64,000 nucleotides of DNA from Limnohabitans sp. 2KL-51 (GTDB lineage: Bacteria > Pseudomonadota > Gammaproteobacteria > Burkholderiales > Burkholderiaceae_C). Made by a program: the position numbers and the translations under genes. A model generated the notes under the pieces. That model did no database searches. It was given only the letters and a program-made list of their open reading frames with translations, and was not told where the DNA came from. Where the stretch lies: positions 110,838 to 174,837 of the forward strand of contig NZ_NESJ01000012.1 of assembly GCF_003063645.1 (NCBI RefSeq), read 5' to 3'. Positions 36,980 through 45,238 of this stretch are shown piece by piece (position 1 is the first letter of the stretch; the number at the start of each line of letters is the position of its first letter).

Positions 36980-38497
36980 TCACGCGGCCAGCGCAAGCCG
37001 CTCGAAATATTCAGCCGGTGCATGTTGAATTTTCATTTGTTCTATCGCCAATTGGTGCATCCGCGCTTGGATGAGGGGGTCCGTCAACGGTGTTTTTTGC
37101 AAAGGATCTGTTTGCAAATCAAACACCGCAGAGACGGTGTCTTTCAAGGTGCCAGGCCCTTGGTGGTTGTAGAAAGGCGATTTGGGCGTCGCAGGGATTT
37201 TCATCACCGGAGCGGCCCTCGAAAAGGGCATTGAAGGCACCAGTTGCGCTTGCTGCAACTCGTCAATGCTGAAAAACTCTTTCATGTGCATGGGCATCAA
37301 GGTGTACTGATTCAAATTGCCCCCATGCACATCGGGCGGATAAATGAAGCTGGTGTATCGCCCGTCGGTCACATTCACAGCGCTGCCAAAAACCCCGTAA
37401 ATACAGGCTTCACGGTTGCTCAACTGCGCGTCAGCCAAGGCGGGTAGCAAAGAATGGGCTGACACCTCGGGTGGTAACGGTGCACCATAAATGTCCATCA
37501 GCGTGGGCATGATGTCCATGGTTTGGGTGAGCAATTGCCTTCGGGTGCCAGCTTGCGCCACATGCTTGGGGTGATGAATGAACAACGGAATATGCGCCAC
37601 TTCGTCGTAGCAAGGCATGATGTTTTTCGCCCACCAATCGTGCTCACCCAACAAAAATCCGTGATCAGTGGTGACGATCAAGGCCGTGTCTTTCCACAAA
37701 TCATGGGCATCAAAATGGTCCAATAAACGCCCCAACTCGTGGTCACACAGCGCGATGATGGCGGCGTAGTTGGCGCGCAACTCTTCGCATTCATCAAAGG
37801 TCTCGGTCACGCGCGCATAAGGCGGCCAGTCCAGTGTGGGACCCTTGTAATTTGTGGAAAAAGCTTGCCGAAACTCTTTGGGTGCGTGGAAAGGCTCATG
37901 CGGATCAAACGTTTCCAGGTGCAACAACCATTGGTCTGCGCTTTGGTTGGTGTTGAGAAAATCCAAGCCGGAATCAAAGCACCTGACCGATGGGAAGTCC
38001 GGGTATTCCTTGATGTGTTCGCGGTTGATCATGTTGCGCGACAACTTGTTGCGCCGCTGCTCTGAATACTGAACAGGGTGATACATCTCTTTGAAGCGTT
38101 TCCATGGCGGATCCACCATCGCTTTCCAAGGGTCACCTTCTTGACCACGAATGAAGTCGTAGGTGTCGTACCGGTTGTGGTACGTGGCACCGCCATCTCC
38201 CCAGTAATGGAAGTGGTCTGAAATCAAATGGCTGTAGACATTGTGTTTGTGCAGCAACGCTGCAAAAGAATGGTCAAACGGCTCCAGCGGCCCCCACCCC
38301 CGGTGTAAAAAGTTCAGTCGACCCGTGTGCAAGTCACGCCGCGCGGGCATGCATGGCAAGCTGCCCACGTAATGGTTGTCAAACACCACAGAACGGCCGG
38401 CCAAGCGTTGGAAATTGGGTGTGGCGATGTCTTTGCCGCCATAGCAACTCAAGGCTTTGCGATTGAGCGAGTCAAACAAAACGAAAACAGTTTTCAT
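36980..38497 (-). CDS. Type I sulfatase
   Basis: Sulfatase-fold hydrolase of about 505 residues. The modification motif C-x-P-x-R is present as CMPAR (Cys49 from the ATG at 38497), so the cysteine can be converted to formylglycine by a maturase encoded elsewhere. Metal ligand segments are VFVLFDSLNRKAL at the N-terminus and ALIVTTDHGFLLGEHDWWAK further on; HLETFDPHEPFHAP is also typical. There is no export signal, so it may act in the cytoplasm. The start at 38497 (MKTVFVLFD) is preferred to 38503. It diverges from a LysR regulator by 92 bases and heads an operon with a Bug protein and an epimerase. Confidence 0.92.
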   Translation of the reverse strand: MKTVFVLFDSLNRKALSCYGGKDIATPNFQRLAGRSVVFDNHYVGSLPCMPARRDLHTGRLNFLHRGWGPLEPFDHSFAALLHKHNVYSHLISDHFHYWGDGGATYHNRYDTYDFIRGQEGDPWKAMVDPPWKRFKEMYHPVQYSEQRRNKLSRNMINREHIKEYPDFPSVRCFDSGLDFLNTNQSADQWLLHLETFDPHEPFHAPKEFRQAFSTNYKGPTLDWPPYARVTETFDECEELRANYAAIIALCDHELGRLLDHFDAHDLWKDTALIVTTDHGFLLGEHDWWAKNIMPCYDEVAHIPLFIHHPKHVAQAGTRRQLLTQTMDIMPTLMDIYGAPLPPEVSAHSLLPALADAQLSNREACIYGVFGSAVNVTDGRYTSFIYPPDVHGGNLNQYTLMPMHMKEFFSIDELQQAQLVPSMPFSRAAPVMKIPATPKSPFYNHQGPGTLKDTVSAVFDLQTDPLQKTPLTDPLIQARMHQLAIEQMKIQHAPAEYFERLALAA

Positions 38498-38589
38498 GGG
38501 CAATGGGTCTCAGGGGCAACTTGTGGTCCATGCTAATCAACTTCAATCCATGCTACAAATCGATTTTTATGAAGAATTATTCGATTTAA

Positions 38590-39549
38590 ATGAATTACTT
38601 TAACCCCCGGCATTTACAAGCCTTTGTCAGCGCCATCGAAACCGGCTCCATGGTCAAAGCGGCCCGTGAGTTGCACATGGGTCAACCGGCATTCAGTCAG
38701 GCCATTGCTAACTTAGAAACCATCGCTGGCGTCAAACTCATGACGCGCACCACCCGCTCCCTCCAACTGACACCCGCGGGTGTCGTGTTTTTCAGGGATG
38801 CACAGCGGGTGCTGGAAATGAACAAACGCTTGCTGCACAACACACGACAGTGGGCAAATGGCCAGCACGGCAGTGTGAGCGTGCTCAGCATCCCCTCTGT
38901 CGCGCATCTGCTGCTTCCAATGGTGGTGAAATCGTATGGCGACTTGCATCCAGAGGTCGAGATTCAAGTGCATGACCATGCCGACCCCCAACTGCGCTTA
39001 TTGATGCAATCGGGTGAAGGCGATTTCGCTATTTTTTCGAATGCTCAAAAAGGCGACAGCTTCAAGAACTTGCCCATACTGAAAGACCGTTTGCGGTGGG
39101 TCGGTTGCAGCTCAGCCCCGTTGGCACAACAACCACAAATTCACTTAAAAGATTTGCAGCGTCAACAGTTCATCGTGATGCGTCGTGGAGCTATCAGAGA
39201 CATGGTCAACCCCCTGCTCGACAAGATTCAAAGTCCTGTGCCGCTGATCGAAGTCGATCAGCAATCCACCTTGGTGGGCATGATCGCAGCAGGTTTGGGG
39301 ATGACGTTTTTACCCAGCTTGAGTTGTCAGTCCTCGACCCATACCCAAACCACACACAGGGCATTGGATTTTGGCGATTTTCATCGCGCCATTCAAATCT
39401 CACGCTCTACTGCGCGCGATCTGATGCCATGTGCCCGCGCATTTTTGCGCCTGTTCATTGCACAGTTACAAGCAGGTCATTTTCAACTTCAGGAGGGTGT
39501 GGAGTTGTTGACCTTGAGAGAACCTGAAGTTGAAGAATTTCTGACATGA
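38590..39549 (+). CDS. LysR-family transcriptional regulator
   Basis: A 319-residue LysR regulator. The N-terminal helix-turn-helix reads LQAFVSAIETGSMVKAARELHMGQPAFSQAIANLE in two stretches (residues 9-43), followed by MTRTTRSLQLTPAG and an effector domain opening SVSVLSIPSVAHLLLPMVV. It is divergent from the sulfatase operon, with promoters overlapping in an AT-rich 92-base gap, so it most likely controls that operon in response to a product of sulfate-ester breakdown. The C-terminal tail (QLQEGVELLTLREPEVEEF) is longer than usual. An lpdA relic begins shortly after its stop. Confidence 0.93.
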   Translation: MNYFNPRHLQAFVSAIETGSMVKAARELHMGQPAFSQAIANLETIAGVKLMTRTTRSLQLTPAGVVFFRDAQRVLEMNKRLLHNTRQWANGQHGSVSVLSIPSVAHLLLPMVVKSYGDLHPEVEIQVHDHADPQLRLLMQSGEGDFAIFSNAQKGDSFKNLPILKDRLRWVGCSSAPLAQQPQIHLKDLQRQQFIVMRRGAIRDMVNPLLDKIQSPVPLIEVDQQSTLVGMIAAGLGMTFLPSLSCQSSTHTQTTHRALDFGDFHRAIQISRSTARDLMPCARAFLRLFIAQLQAGHFQLQEGVELLTLREPEVEEFLT

Positions 39550-39570
39550 TTGGCCCGCTCGTAATCGGCA

Positions 39571-39885
39571 AAAAGCCCGGACAGTTTTTCGTCCTGACCT
39601 TTGGTGTTCCAGTCACTGAAAGCGCTTACTTCTTGCTAGGCGGCAAGTCCGTGCAACTGCCGTGCGCCACCTCCGCCGCCGTGCCAATGCTTTCGCCCAG
39701 TGTGGGGTGCGGATTGATCGTCTTGCTGATGTCCACAGCGTCTGCGCCCCTCTGAATCGCCAGCGCAATCTCGCCCATCATGTCGCCCGCGTGCGTGCCC
39801 ACCATGCCAACGCCGAGGATCTTGCAGGCAAGGCGCGTGCTGACACGGTCTTGTTCTTGACCAGCGTGCTTGGACGGAATTTAAA
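39571..39885 (-). pseudogene. lpdA 3'-end relic 5
   Basis: Minus-strand fragment with a degraded terminator copy (AAAAGCCCGGACAG...CTGACCTTT, 39571-39603) and the last codons of lpdA from the stop at 39626: CTDLPPSKK, LGESIGTAAEVAHG, DISKTINPHPT, ending at [24 protein letters not shown]. It keeps the GMVGTHAGD junction, so it lacks the deletion of relics 1-3. Near 39827 it jumps to a distant lpdA part (ARAL-type, GGCAAGGCGCGTGC then GACACGGTCTTG). The following 26 bases lead to a broken ATPase gene. Confidence 0.85.
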
Positions 39886-39911
39886 TTACTCAATACATTG
39901 AGCAAATCAAA

Positions 39912-40440
39912 ATGACCATCGAACGCGAAGCACTTGCACCTCTGGTTGCCCGACTCAAAGAGCCGCGTCTGTTTCTACAGGTGGTCGCTGGCCCACACCA
40001 AGTGGGAAAAACCACACTGGTGCGCCAGGCACTGGAGCGCTTGCAACGGGACACTCAAGACAAGCCAAGCACCATCCTCAAAGCCCAGCACAGTGCCAGT
40101 GCCGATGGCCCCGGTCTGCAAGGCCAAGTCAGGCTGGGTACCCAATGGCAAGTGGACCGAAGAAGTCAAACGCCTGTGTGACGAAGACACCGCCGCGGGT
40201 CGCGATGTACGTGTGGTCATCCTCGGCTCTGCGCCGTTGCTTATCGCGCGGGGCTTGAGCGAAAGCATGGCCGGGCGTTTTGAGATCACCCGCCTGGGCC
40301 ACTGGCGCTTCGCCGAAATGCGCGACGCCTTTAGCTTTAGCCTGGAGCAGTTCATCTTTTATGGCGGCTACCCCGGCGCAGCCCCCTTGGTGCACGATGA
40401 AAACCGATGGACCTCCTACGTAAGCGACGCTTTGATCAGC
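39912..40440 (+). pseudogene. Broken DUF4143/AAA-type ATPase
   Basis: N-terminal half of an AAA-like ATPase that usually carries DUF4143. MTIEREALAPLVARLKEPRL and the Walker A region VVAGPHQVGKTTLVRQAL are followed, after a frameshift near 40125, by WTEEVKRLCDEDTAAGRDVR, VVILGSAPLLIARGLSESM, AGRFEITRLGHWRFAEMRD and FIFYGGYPGAAPLVHDENRW. The Walker B aspartates are absent between the two frames, suggesting a deletion. The frame is cut at about 40440 where another lpdA fragment begins; the DUF4143 part is lost. Such proteins are common in toxin-antitoxin-like contexts. It is not functional as it stands. Confidence 0.8.
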
Positions 40441-40441
40441 C

Positions 40442-40586
40442 TGGGGGCTCGGGTGAATCGTCAAACAGCAGTTTGGTCAAGGCATCAAAGCGGCCGTTGG
40501 CGATGGCGCGGCCTGAGACGGCCCAAGGGAACATGCCCTTTTTCAGCTTAATGCCTTGCGCTTTGGCCCGGGTCTAGGTCAAGCCC
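40442..40586 (-). pseudogene. lpdA internal relic 6
   Basis: About 145 bases similar to 50865-51010 of intact lpdA, minus strand, covering codons for [27 protein letters not shown] and KLLFDDS. It contains the very segment that relics 1-3 lack. Relative to relic 5 it is out of lpdA order, so the two are either separate arrivals or a rearranged copy with the ATPase piece between them. Confidence 0.75.
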
Positions 40587-40862
40587 CAATACGTACCCCA
40601 TCTGCCATTTGTAATGAAGACATGTGAAATGTACCGAATCAGCGGGGAAAAGTTGATTGCGCTTTTTAACCAGGAGCCAGGCTTTGGTTTTTTCATCGTG
40701 TTAAAGCCCTGTCTCAACACCTGATTAACGACGCTCGACCCGTTTCAACGCAGGATCAATAGGTTGGTTTTTCAGGGTTGAAAACGAGCGAGTGATTGGA
40801 AGCCGCCGGCATTTCATCTGTGTGCGGCTTGAAACTTGAATGGCTCAAGCTGTCTTTAGCAC
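40587..40862. other. Intergenic stretch without identified features
   Basis: A gap of 276 bases between the relic and the phosphatase gene. I see no frame with family similarity, no tRNA and no clear terminator. It is less GC-rich than the genes around it. Confidence 0.5.
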
Positions 40863-42068
40863 TCAGGCCGTTCGCTTCAAGGCCAGCATGGTGAAGTCGT
40901 CGTCCAGCACCTCGGTCCCTGTGAATTCGGCGACCTGGCGGCGCACGCCGTCAATTACAGCTTGCAAGGGCAGATCGGCGGCCTGACCCAGCAGGTGTCG
41001 GCAGCGCACTTCCGAAAACTCCTCGTCCTCAGTGTTCTGCGCTTCGGTGACACCGTCGGTATAGCAGCACAGGACGTCGTTGATGCCCAGCGCCCGTGTC
41101 ATGCGCAGAAATCTGGCGCCTGGGAACGCACCGATCAATGGACCTTTTGGTATTGGCAGGTCCTCGACCTGCCCGCCAGACAGCAGGATGGGTGGGCAAT
41201 GCCCCCCATTTGAATAGTCCAGTTGCCAGGTCTCGATGTCGAGGAAACCACAGAACATCGTGAGGAACAGATTGGTGTCGTTGTTGACGCACAAGCGTTC
41301 GTTCAATTCCTTGAGCAGCACGTCAGGCTCATTGCAGTTCGTCGCCAATATGCGCAGCAGTCCGACGGCTCGCGCCATGAAGAGGGCCGACGCGATGCCG
41401 TGACCCGACACATCACCGATGCAAAAAAATAGCTGATGCTCGCGCACGAAGAAGGCATCAAACAGGTCTCCACCGACGTGCGATGCAGGCTCCATAAAAC
41501 CGCAAACCTCAACGTCCTGGCGGCCTGCAAACATCGGGCCCTGGGCTGGCAGCATGCTGCTCTGAAGTTGACGTGCCAGCGAGAGTTCCTTGCGTAAATG
41601 CTTGAGCTCGATTTGTTCTGCCTGCGCCTTAAGCGCCTGTGCGGTGGTGCGGCGCACGCGCTCGCTGAGCAAGCCCATGAAGCTCGCTGCCACGCCGGGC
41701 AGTGTCATCAGTTGGTTCCAGAAGATGTCCTGAGGGATCTTCAGTACGCGCGCCGCCGTCTGGGCCAGCACCGACCCGGACGTCGGCTTGCCGTCAATGG
41801 CCGACAGTTCGCCCACGCACTCGCCCACGGCGATGGAAATTGTCGCCTCGGCACTCATTTTTGCGTCCAGATGGACGACCATGGAGCCGGACAGGGGAAT
41901 GTAAACGTTATGGTTGATTTCACCGGCCTTGAACAGGACGGTGCCCGCTGGCAATTGCAATACTTCACAACCACCTATCGCCGCGAGGATCAGACTCGCA
42001 TCGGTCCTGTGAAACAGCGCAATGCCCGCGAGATCGCTTGCCAAGGTGGCGACAGTCCTCGTGTCCAT
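40863..42068 (-). CDS. Cyclic-nucleotide-binding PP2C-type (SpoIIE/RsbU) phosphatase
   Basis: A two-domain signalling protein of 401 residues. The N-terminal domain (about 1-125) is a cNMP/Crp-like sensor fold: GGCEVLQLPAGTVLFKAGEINHNVYIPLSGSMVV and GECVGELSAIDGKPTSGSVLA. A linker helix leads to a PP2C-type serine phosphatase of the SpoIIE class (about 190-400) with GGDLFDAFFV, the metal motif CIGDVSGHGIASALFMA and CYTDGVTEA. It should dephosphorylate the STAS protein encoded in the same operon. The start at 42068 overlaps the stop of the kinase gene (TGATG). The sensor lacks a DNA-binding tail, so it is an input module. Confidence 0.92.
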   Translation of the reverse strand: MDTRTVATLASDLAGIALFHRTDASLILAAIGGCEVLQLPAGTVLFKAGEINHNVYIPLSGSMVVHLDAKMSAEATISIAVGECVGELSAIDGKPTSGSVLAQTAARVLKIPQDIFWNQLMTLPGVAASFMGLLSERVRRTTAQALKAQAEQIELKHLRKELSLARQLQSSMLPAQGPMFAGRQDVEVCGFMEPASHVGGDLFDAFFVREHQLFFCIGDVSGHGIASALFMARAVGLLRILATNCNEPDVLLKELNERLCVNNDTNLFLTMFCGFLDIETWQLDYSNGGHCPPILLSGGQVEDLPIPKGPLIGAFPGARFLRMTRALGINDVLCCYTDGVTEAQNTEDEEFSEVRCRHLLGQAADLPLQAVIDGVRRQVAEFTGTEVLDDDFTMLALKRTA

Positions 42069-42514
42069 CAATTGTTCGGGCTCCAGCGCACGGTGAAGCA
42101 CAAGTGGTTTCGCCCAGCGCTACGGCGATAGCTCAATCGATCGGAAAAACTGCGCAGCATGACCAGGCCCAATCCACCGGGCTCGGCCTCCGCCAAGCTC
42201 GATGGTCGGGTTCTTTCCACGGCGCTGGAGGCGTCAAAGGCGCTGCCGGCGTCAGATATCGTCACGCTTGCCTCACAGACTTGGTCTTCACAGGCTGTGT
42301 CCAGGCAGATTTGAATGGGCTCTGGTTCGTGCTTGCCGTGGCTGGTAATGTTGGCCAGCGCTTCGTTCAGACAGAGGTCCAGTCGCTGGATCTCTGATTC
42401 GGGTACACCCGCCACGGCACCCGACTCGGAGAGCCACCGCGAAGCCTGCCGAAAATGCTGCTCGCTGCCCGCGATGGTCAATTCGGCAACCGGATGGCGC
42501 GTGCTGCTCGGCAT
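42068..42514 (-). CDS. RsbW-like anti-sigma factor/serine kinase (HATPase)
   Basis: A 148-residue GHKL ATPase of the anti-sigma regulatory type. Marks are the N-box-like LDLCLNEALANITSHGK, an ATP-lid region SDAGSAFDAS, and GGLGLVMLRSFSDRLSYRR near the C-terminus. In partner switching such proteins bind either a sigma factor (or other output) or the STAS antagonist, and phosphorylate the antagonist. It lies eight bases after the STAS gene and is coupled to the phosphatase gene by a one-base overlap. No sigma factor is encoded nearby, so the output partner is unknown. Confidence 0.88.
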   Translation of the reverse strand: MPSSTRHPVAELTIAGSEQHFRQASRWLSESGAVAGVPESEIQRLDLCLNEALANITSHGKHEPEPIQICLDTACEDQVCEASVTISDAGSAFDASSAVERTRPSSLAEAEPGGLGLVMLRSFSDRLSYRRSAGRNHLCFTVRWSPNN

Positions 42515-42522
42515 CGCGACAC

Positions 42523-42867
42523 TCAGGCCAATGCGGCCTGATCTGCCTCAGCGGCATTGGCAAACATGGGGATCAGCGCATCGATACCGGTGACCTCCAG
42601 TGTCTTGGCCACGAGAACGTTATCGCCGACGAGCAGCACCACGCGTCCGCCACGCTGCTGCTGCGCCTTGGCATTCGTGATCAGTTCACGAATGCCAATG
42701 GACGCCAGGAAGCTCACCGCAGTCAGATCCACCACCACGCGCCGCGCAACCGCAGAAGCCAGATTGGTGAACTTGATGGAGATGGACTCCGTGCCGGCAA
42801 TGTCGAGTCGACCCGACAGTTTGATCCGGCGCAAGCCGTCGTTGAGGTCTTCAAATTCAATGGACAT
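42523..42867 (-). CDS. STAS-domain anti-sigma factor antagonist (RsbV-like)
   Basis: A 114-residue single STAS domain. It opens MSIEFEDLNDGLRRIKLSGRLD and contains VVVDLTAVSFLASIGIRELI, where the serine in SFLASIG is the expected phosphorylation site, and VLLVGDNVLVAKTLEVTGI. The ATG at 42867 gives the domain its normal N-terminus; the frame to 42912 adds unrelated leader residues. First gene of a three-gene operon with the kinase and the phosphatase, forming a complete partner-switching circuit. Confidence 0.92.
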   Translation of the reverse strand: MSIEFEDLNDGLRRIKLSGRLDIAGTESISIKFTNLASAVARRVVVDLTAVSFLASIGIRELITNAKAQQQRGGRVVLLVGDNVLVAKTLEVTGIDALIPMFANAAEADQAALA

Positions 42868-43033
42868 ATGGCTTCGATCTGTAGAAAAGTATGCCGGCCG
42901 GATGGCAACCACCGGTCAGTTTAAGCACTGTCAATGAAAGTTTTGTGACAAACTCAAACACTTGATGGTAGTGCGACGATTTCCTCATCAAATGGCGTGG
43001 TGTTCTTGGCTTGGAAGCGGTGTTTCTTCCCGA

Positions 43034-43340
43034 AAATTCCAAGAACGGATAGGGATTTCAACCGCATGAGGCCAAGTATCGCACGCTGGAATCCATATGC
43101 GCAGGTTCTGAATCGACCCCGCCTCGGCCTGCGCCGCGGGTGGTTGTGTCGGGGCTGCGGCTGCTGTTTGGCGCAGCGTTATACCAGCTCTGCACCCTCT
43201 TTGCGTAGCGTAGCCTATCCAAGGCAAGGGTGGATAGGCACAATACCGCAGCAGGCGCTCCAGGGCGGCACGGTCGAGCACTGGCCCGTCACGCTGCATG
43301 AAGTAACGCAGTCATGATCGGCAAGGTGCGCCGCCGTCTC
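43034..43340 (-). mobile_element. Internally deleted IS91-family element
   Basis: The left end GGATAGGGATTTCAACCGCA closely matches the ends at 44048 and 48766 (GGATAGGAAATTCAACCGCA). Inside are separate short pieces of the IS91 transposase, on the minus strand: a segment around LERLLRYCAYPPLP (the catalytic-tyrosine region), then MQRDG and MAETAAHL-like parts, with the middle missing. It is followed at once by an lpdA terminator copy and an lpdA 3' fragment, exactly as the full element is at 50.6 kb. It cannot transpose by itself. Confidence 0.75.
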
Positions 43341-43379
43341 AGCCACTGATCTCGCGACCAATATTGCCGAGCCGCAGAC

Positions 43380-44047
43380 AGCAAAAAGCCCGAACCGTTG
43401 TCAGTTCGGGCTCTCTGTTCTGGTTGCAGGTGGGTTTACTTCCGCGCAGGCGGCACGTCGGTACAACTCCCATGCGCCACCTCCGCCGCCATGCCGATGC
43501 TTTCGCCCAGCGTGGGGTGTGGGTGAATGGTTTTGCCAATGTCCACAGCGTCTGCGCCCATCTCGATGGCCAGAGCGATTTCGCCAATCATGTCGCCCGC
43601 GTGCGTGCCCACCATGCCGCCGCCCAAGATCTTGCCGTGGCCGTGGGCTTCGGGGCTGTCGTCAAACAGCAGTTTGGTCACGCCTTCGTCGCGGCCATTG
43701 GCAATGGCGCGGCCTGATGCTGTCCAAGGGAACAAGCCCTTTTTCACCTTGATACCTTGCGCTTTGGCCTGGTCTTCGGTCAGGCCCACCCAGGCCACTT
43801 CGGGGTCGGTGTAGGCCACGCTGGGGATGACGCGTGCGTTGAACGCCGAGGACCTGAGTTGTTGGGCCTACTCTTCGTTGCCTTGCATCAGTTCGCCCGC
43901 AATCACTTCAGCCGCCACGTGGGCTTCGTGCACCGCTTTGTGCGCCAACATGGGCTGGCCCACGATGTCGCCAATGGCGAAGATGTGCGGCACGTTGGTG
44001 CGCATTTGAATGTCGACGTTGATGAAGCCACGCTCGGTCACCGCCAG
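43380..44047 (-). pseudogene. lpdA 3'-end relic 7 (longest, best preserved)
   Basis: About 610 bases of the lpdA 3' end plus the terminator (AAAGCCCGAACCGTTGTCAG, from 43384). From the stop at 43438 it is nearly identical to intact lpdA, with scattered changes that are mostly synonymous, through [44 protein letters not shown] and [20 protein letters not shown] to [10 protein letters not shown], then less well through an altered stretch near 43845-43880 to RGFINVDIQ. It is cut at 44047 by an IS91 end. The synonymous pattern suggests that it was recently part of a working gene, perhaps from a related strain. Confidence 0.9.
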
Positions 44048-44893
44048 TGGATAGGAAATTCAACCGCACGAGCTTAAATATAGCACCACCTGGGGGTCAC
44101 CACGCCACTGAGCCAGGTCGTTTCGAGCCATCTATGAGGGCCCGCAAGCCGAGACTGTCCGACATGCCTCCCTTATCAGCATTGCCAGCCGCAGCCCTGC
44201 CCCGCAGCGTTGGCCAAACCGCTGTTGCCTTCCCTCACCAACTGACGCGCTGATCGGCCTCGAAGTCCGGTGCCACTAGGGCCACATCGTCCCAATCTGA
44301 CGCGACGTCGACACCCTCGCCTATCTGCGCCTCGCACCCGTCCCACAGCGGCGGCCCGCGTGCGGGTGTGATGCGCGGCGGCTCTGTCTCCACCCCGATG
44401 TGTTCCAAGATGTGCCGGATGTCGGCGCTGTGCGTGATGAAGGCGATGATGCGCATCTGACCGCCACAGATCGGGCATACCAGAGGGAACACCTCGTAGA
44501 TGCGGGCCATCAGCACCGCCCACAGATAGTGCGCCGAGCGCTTGGGTGGCACCGGCTGGGTCGGCTCGGCCTGGGTTGGGCGTGGGTTGCCTGCCCCAAG
44601 TGCGCCCTCGCCTGCATCCGTGCTGGCTGGCTCGGCCTGCACCTGTGCCAGTTGCGTAGGTTGCGCCGCTGCGCTCTGCGCCATCTCCGTGACAGCAGCC
44701 CTGTGCGGCGAATGGGGTGCCAGCACGCCAAAGTAGCGGTGGCGGTGGGTGCGCGGGGGAGGAATGAGCGCGGCAATGCGCTCGATCAACTCCAGTGGCG
44801 TGAGGTGCAGTTCTTCGCCTGTTTTACCTTTTGCACTGCGCTTGTCTCGCTGGCCGCTGCCCGGCTCACTGTGCTGTTTGGCGCAGCGGTAGA
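44048..44893 (-). mobile_element. Truncated IS91-family element (transposase C-terminal half)
   Basis: From GGATAGGAAATTCAACCG at 44048 this is a near-perfect copy of 48766-49611. It encodes on the minus strand the C-terminal part of the transposase (from YRCAKQHSEPGSG to the end FEADQRVSW, stop at 44235), but lacks the zinc-finger, HUH and tyrosine parts. It stops abruptly at about 44893, where a different gene remnant begins. Near identity with the other copy indicates recent duplication. Confidence 0.88.
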
Positions 44894-45090
44894 GCCTGAA
44901 CTCGCTGGCGCTGACCGAAGCCTGCGCGGCGCGCAGCGTGCTCGTCGAGCCCGGCGACATCTTCTTCAGGAAATCATCGGTGGCAACGCAGTGCTACCTG
45001 CGCCTGGGCTACGCCGCCATACCCGGCAACCTGATCGATGCCGGCGTCCAGGAGCTGGCACGGGCGTACACAGCGCTGAGGGCCCACTAG
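44894..45090 (+). pseudogene. C-terminal remnant of a MocR-type (GntR/aminotransferase) regulator
   Basis: The plus strand reads SLNSLALTEACAARSVLVEPGD, then IFFRKSSVATQCYLRLGYAAI and ALRAH before a stop at 45088. This resembles the end of the aminotransferase-like domain of MocR/PdxR regulators (V-x-x-x-P-G-x-x-F ... RLG-(Y/F)). Everything upstream was removed by the IS91 copy. Between 45091 and 45238 there is only a 34-codon frame and, at 45223, an ATG with a strong GATAGGAGGAG ribosome site that opens MSADKLT, probably the cut start of another lost gene. Confidence 0.6.
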
Positions 45091-45238
45091 CGGGTGGCAT
45101 GCTTGCACGTCAGACCTTTGACCTCATGCGCGCGCCCCCAGCGCTGACCGGTCGTCTGGAAGTGAAGTTCTGGTCGCTGTTATTGGCAATGAAACCCCAT
45201 TAACAATGCGATAGGAGGAGCAATGAGTGCGGACAAAC

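Noticed and set aside
44400..45203. A 267-codon plus-strand frame across the IS91 copy and the MocR remnant
   Set aside because: Its first two thirds are antisense to the transposase and its end is out of frame with the MocR-like remnant. A nearly identical frame at the second IS91 copy confirms that it is a shadow.
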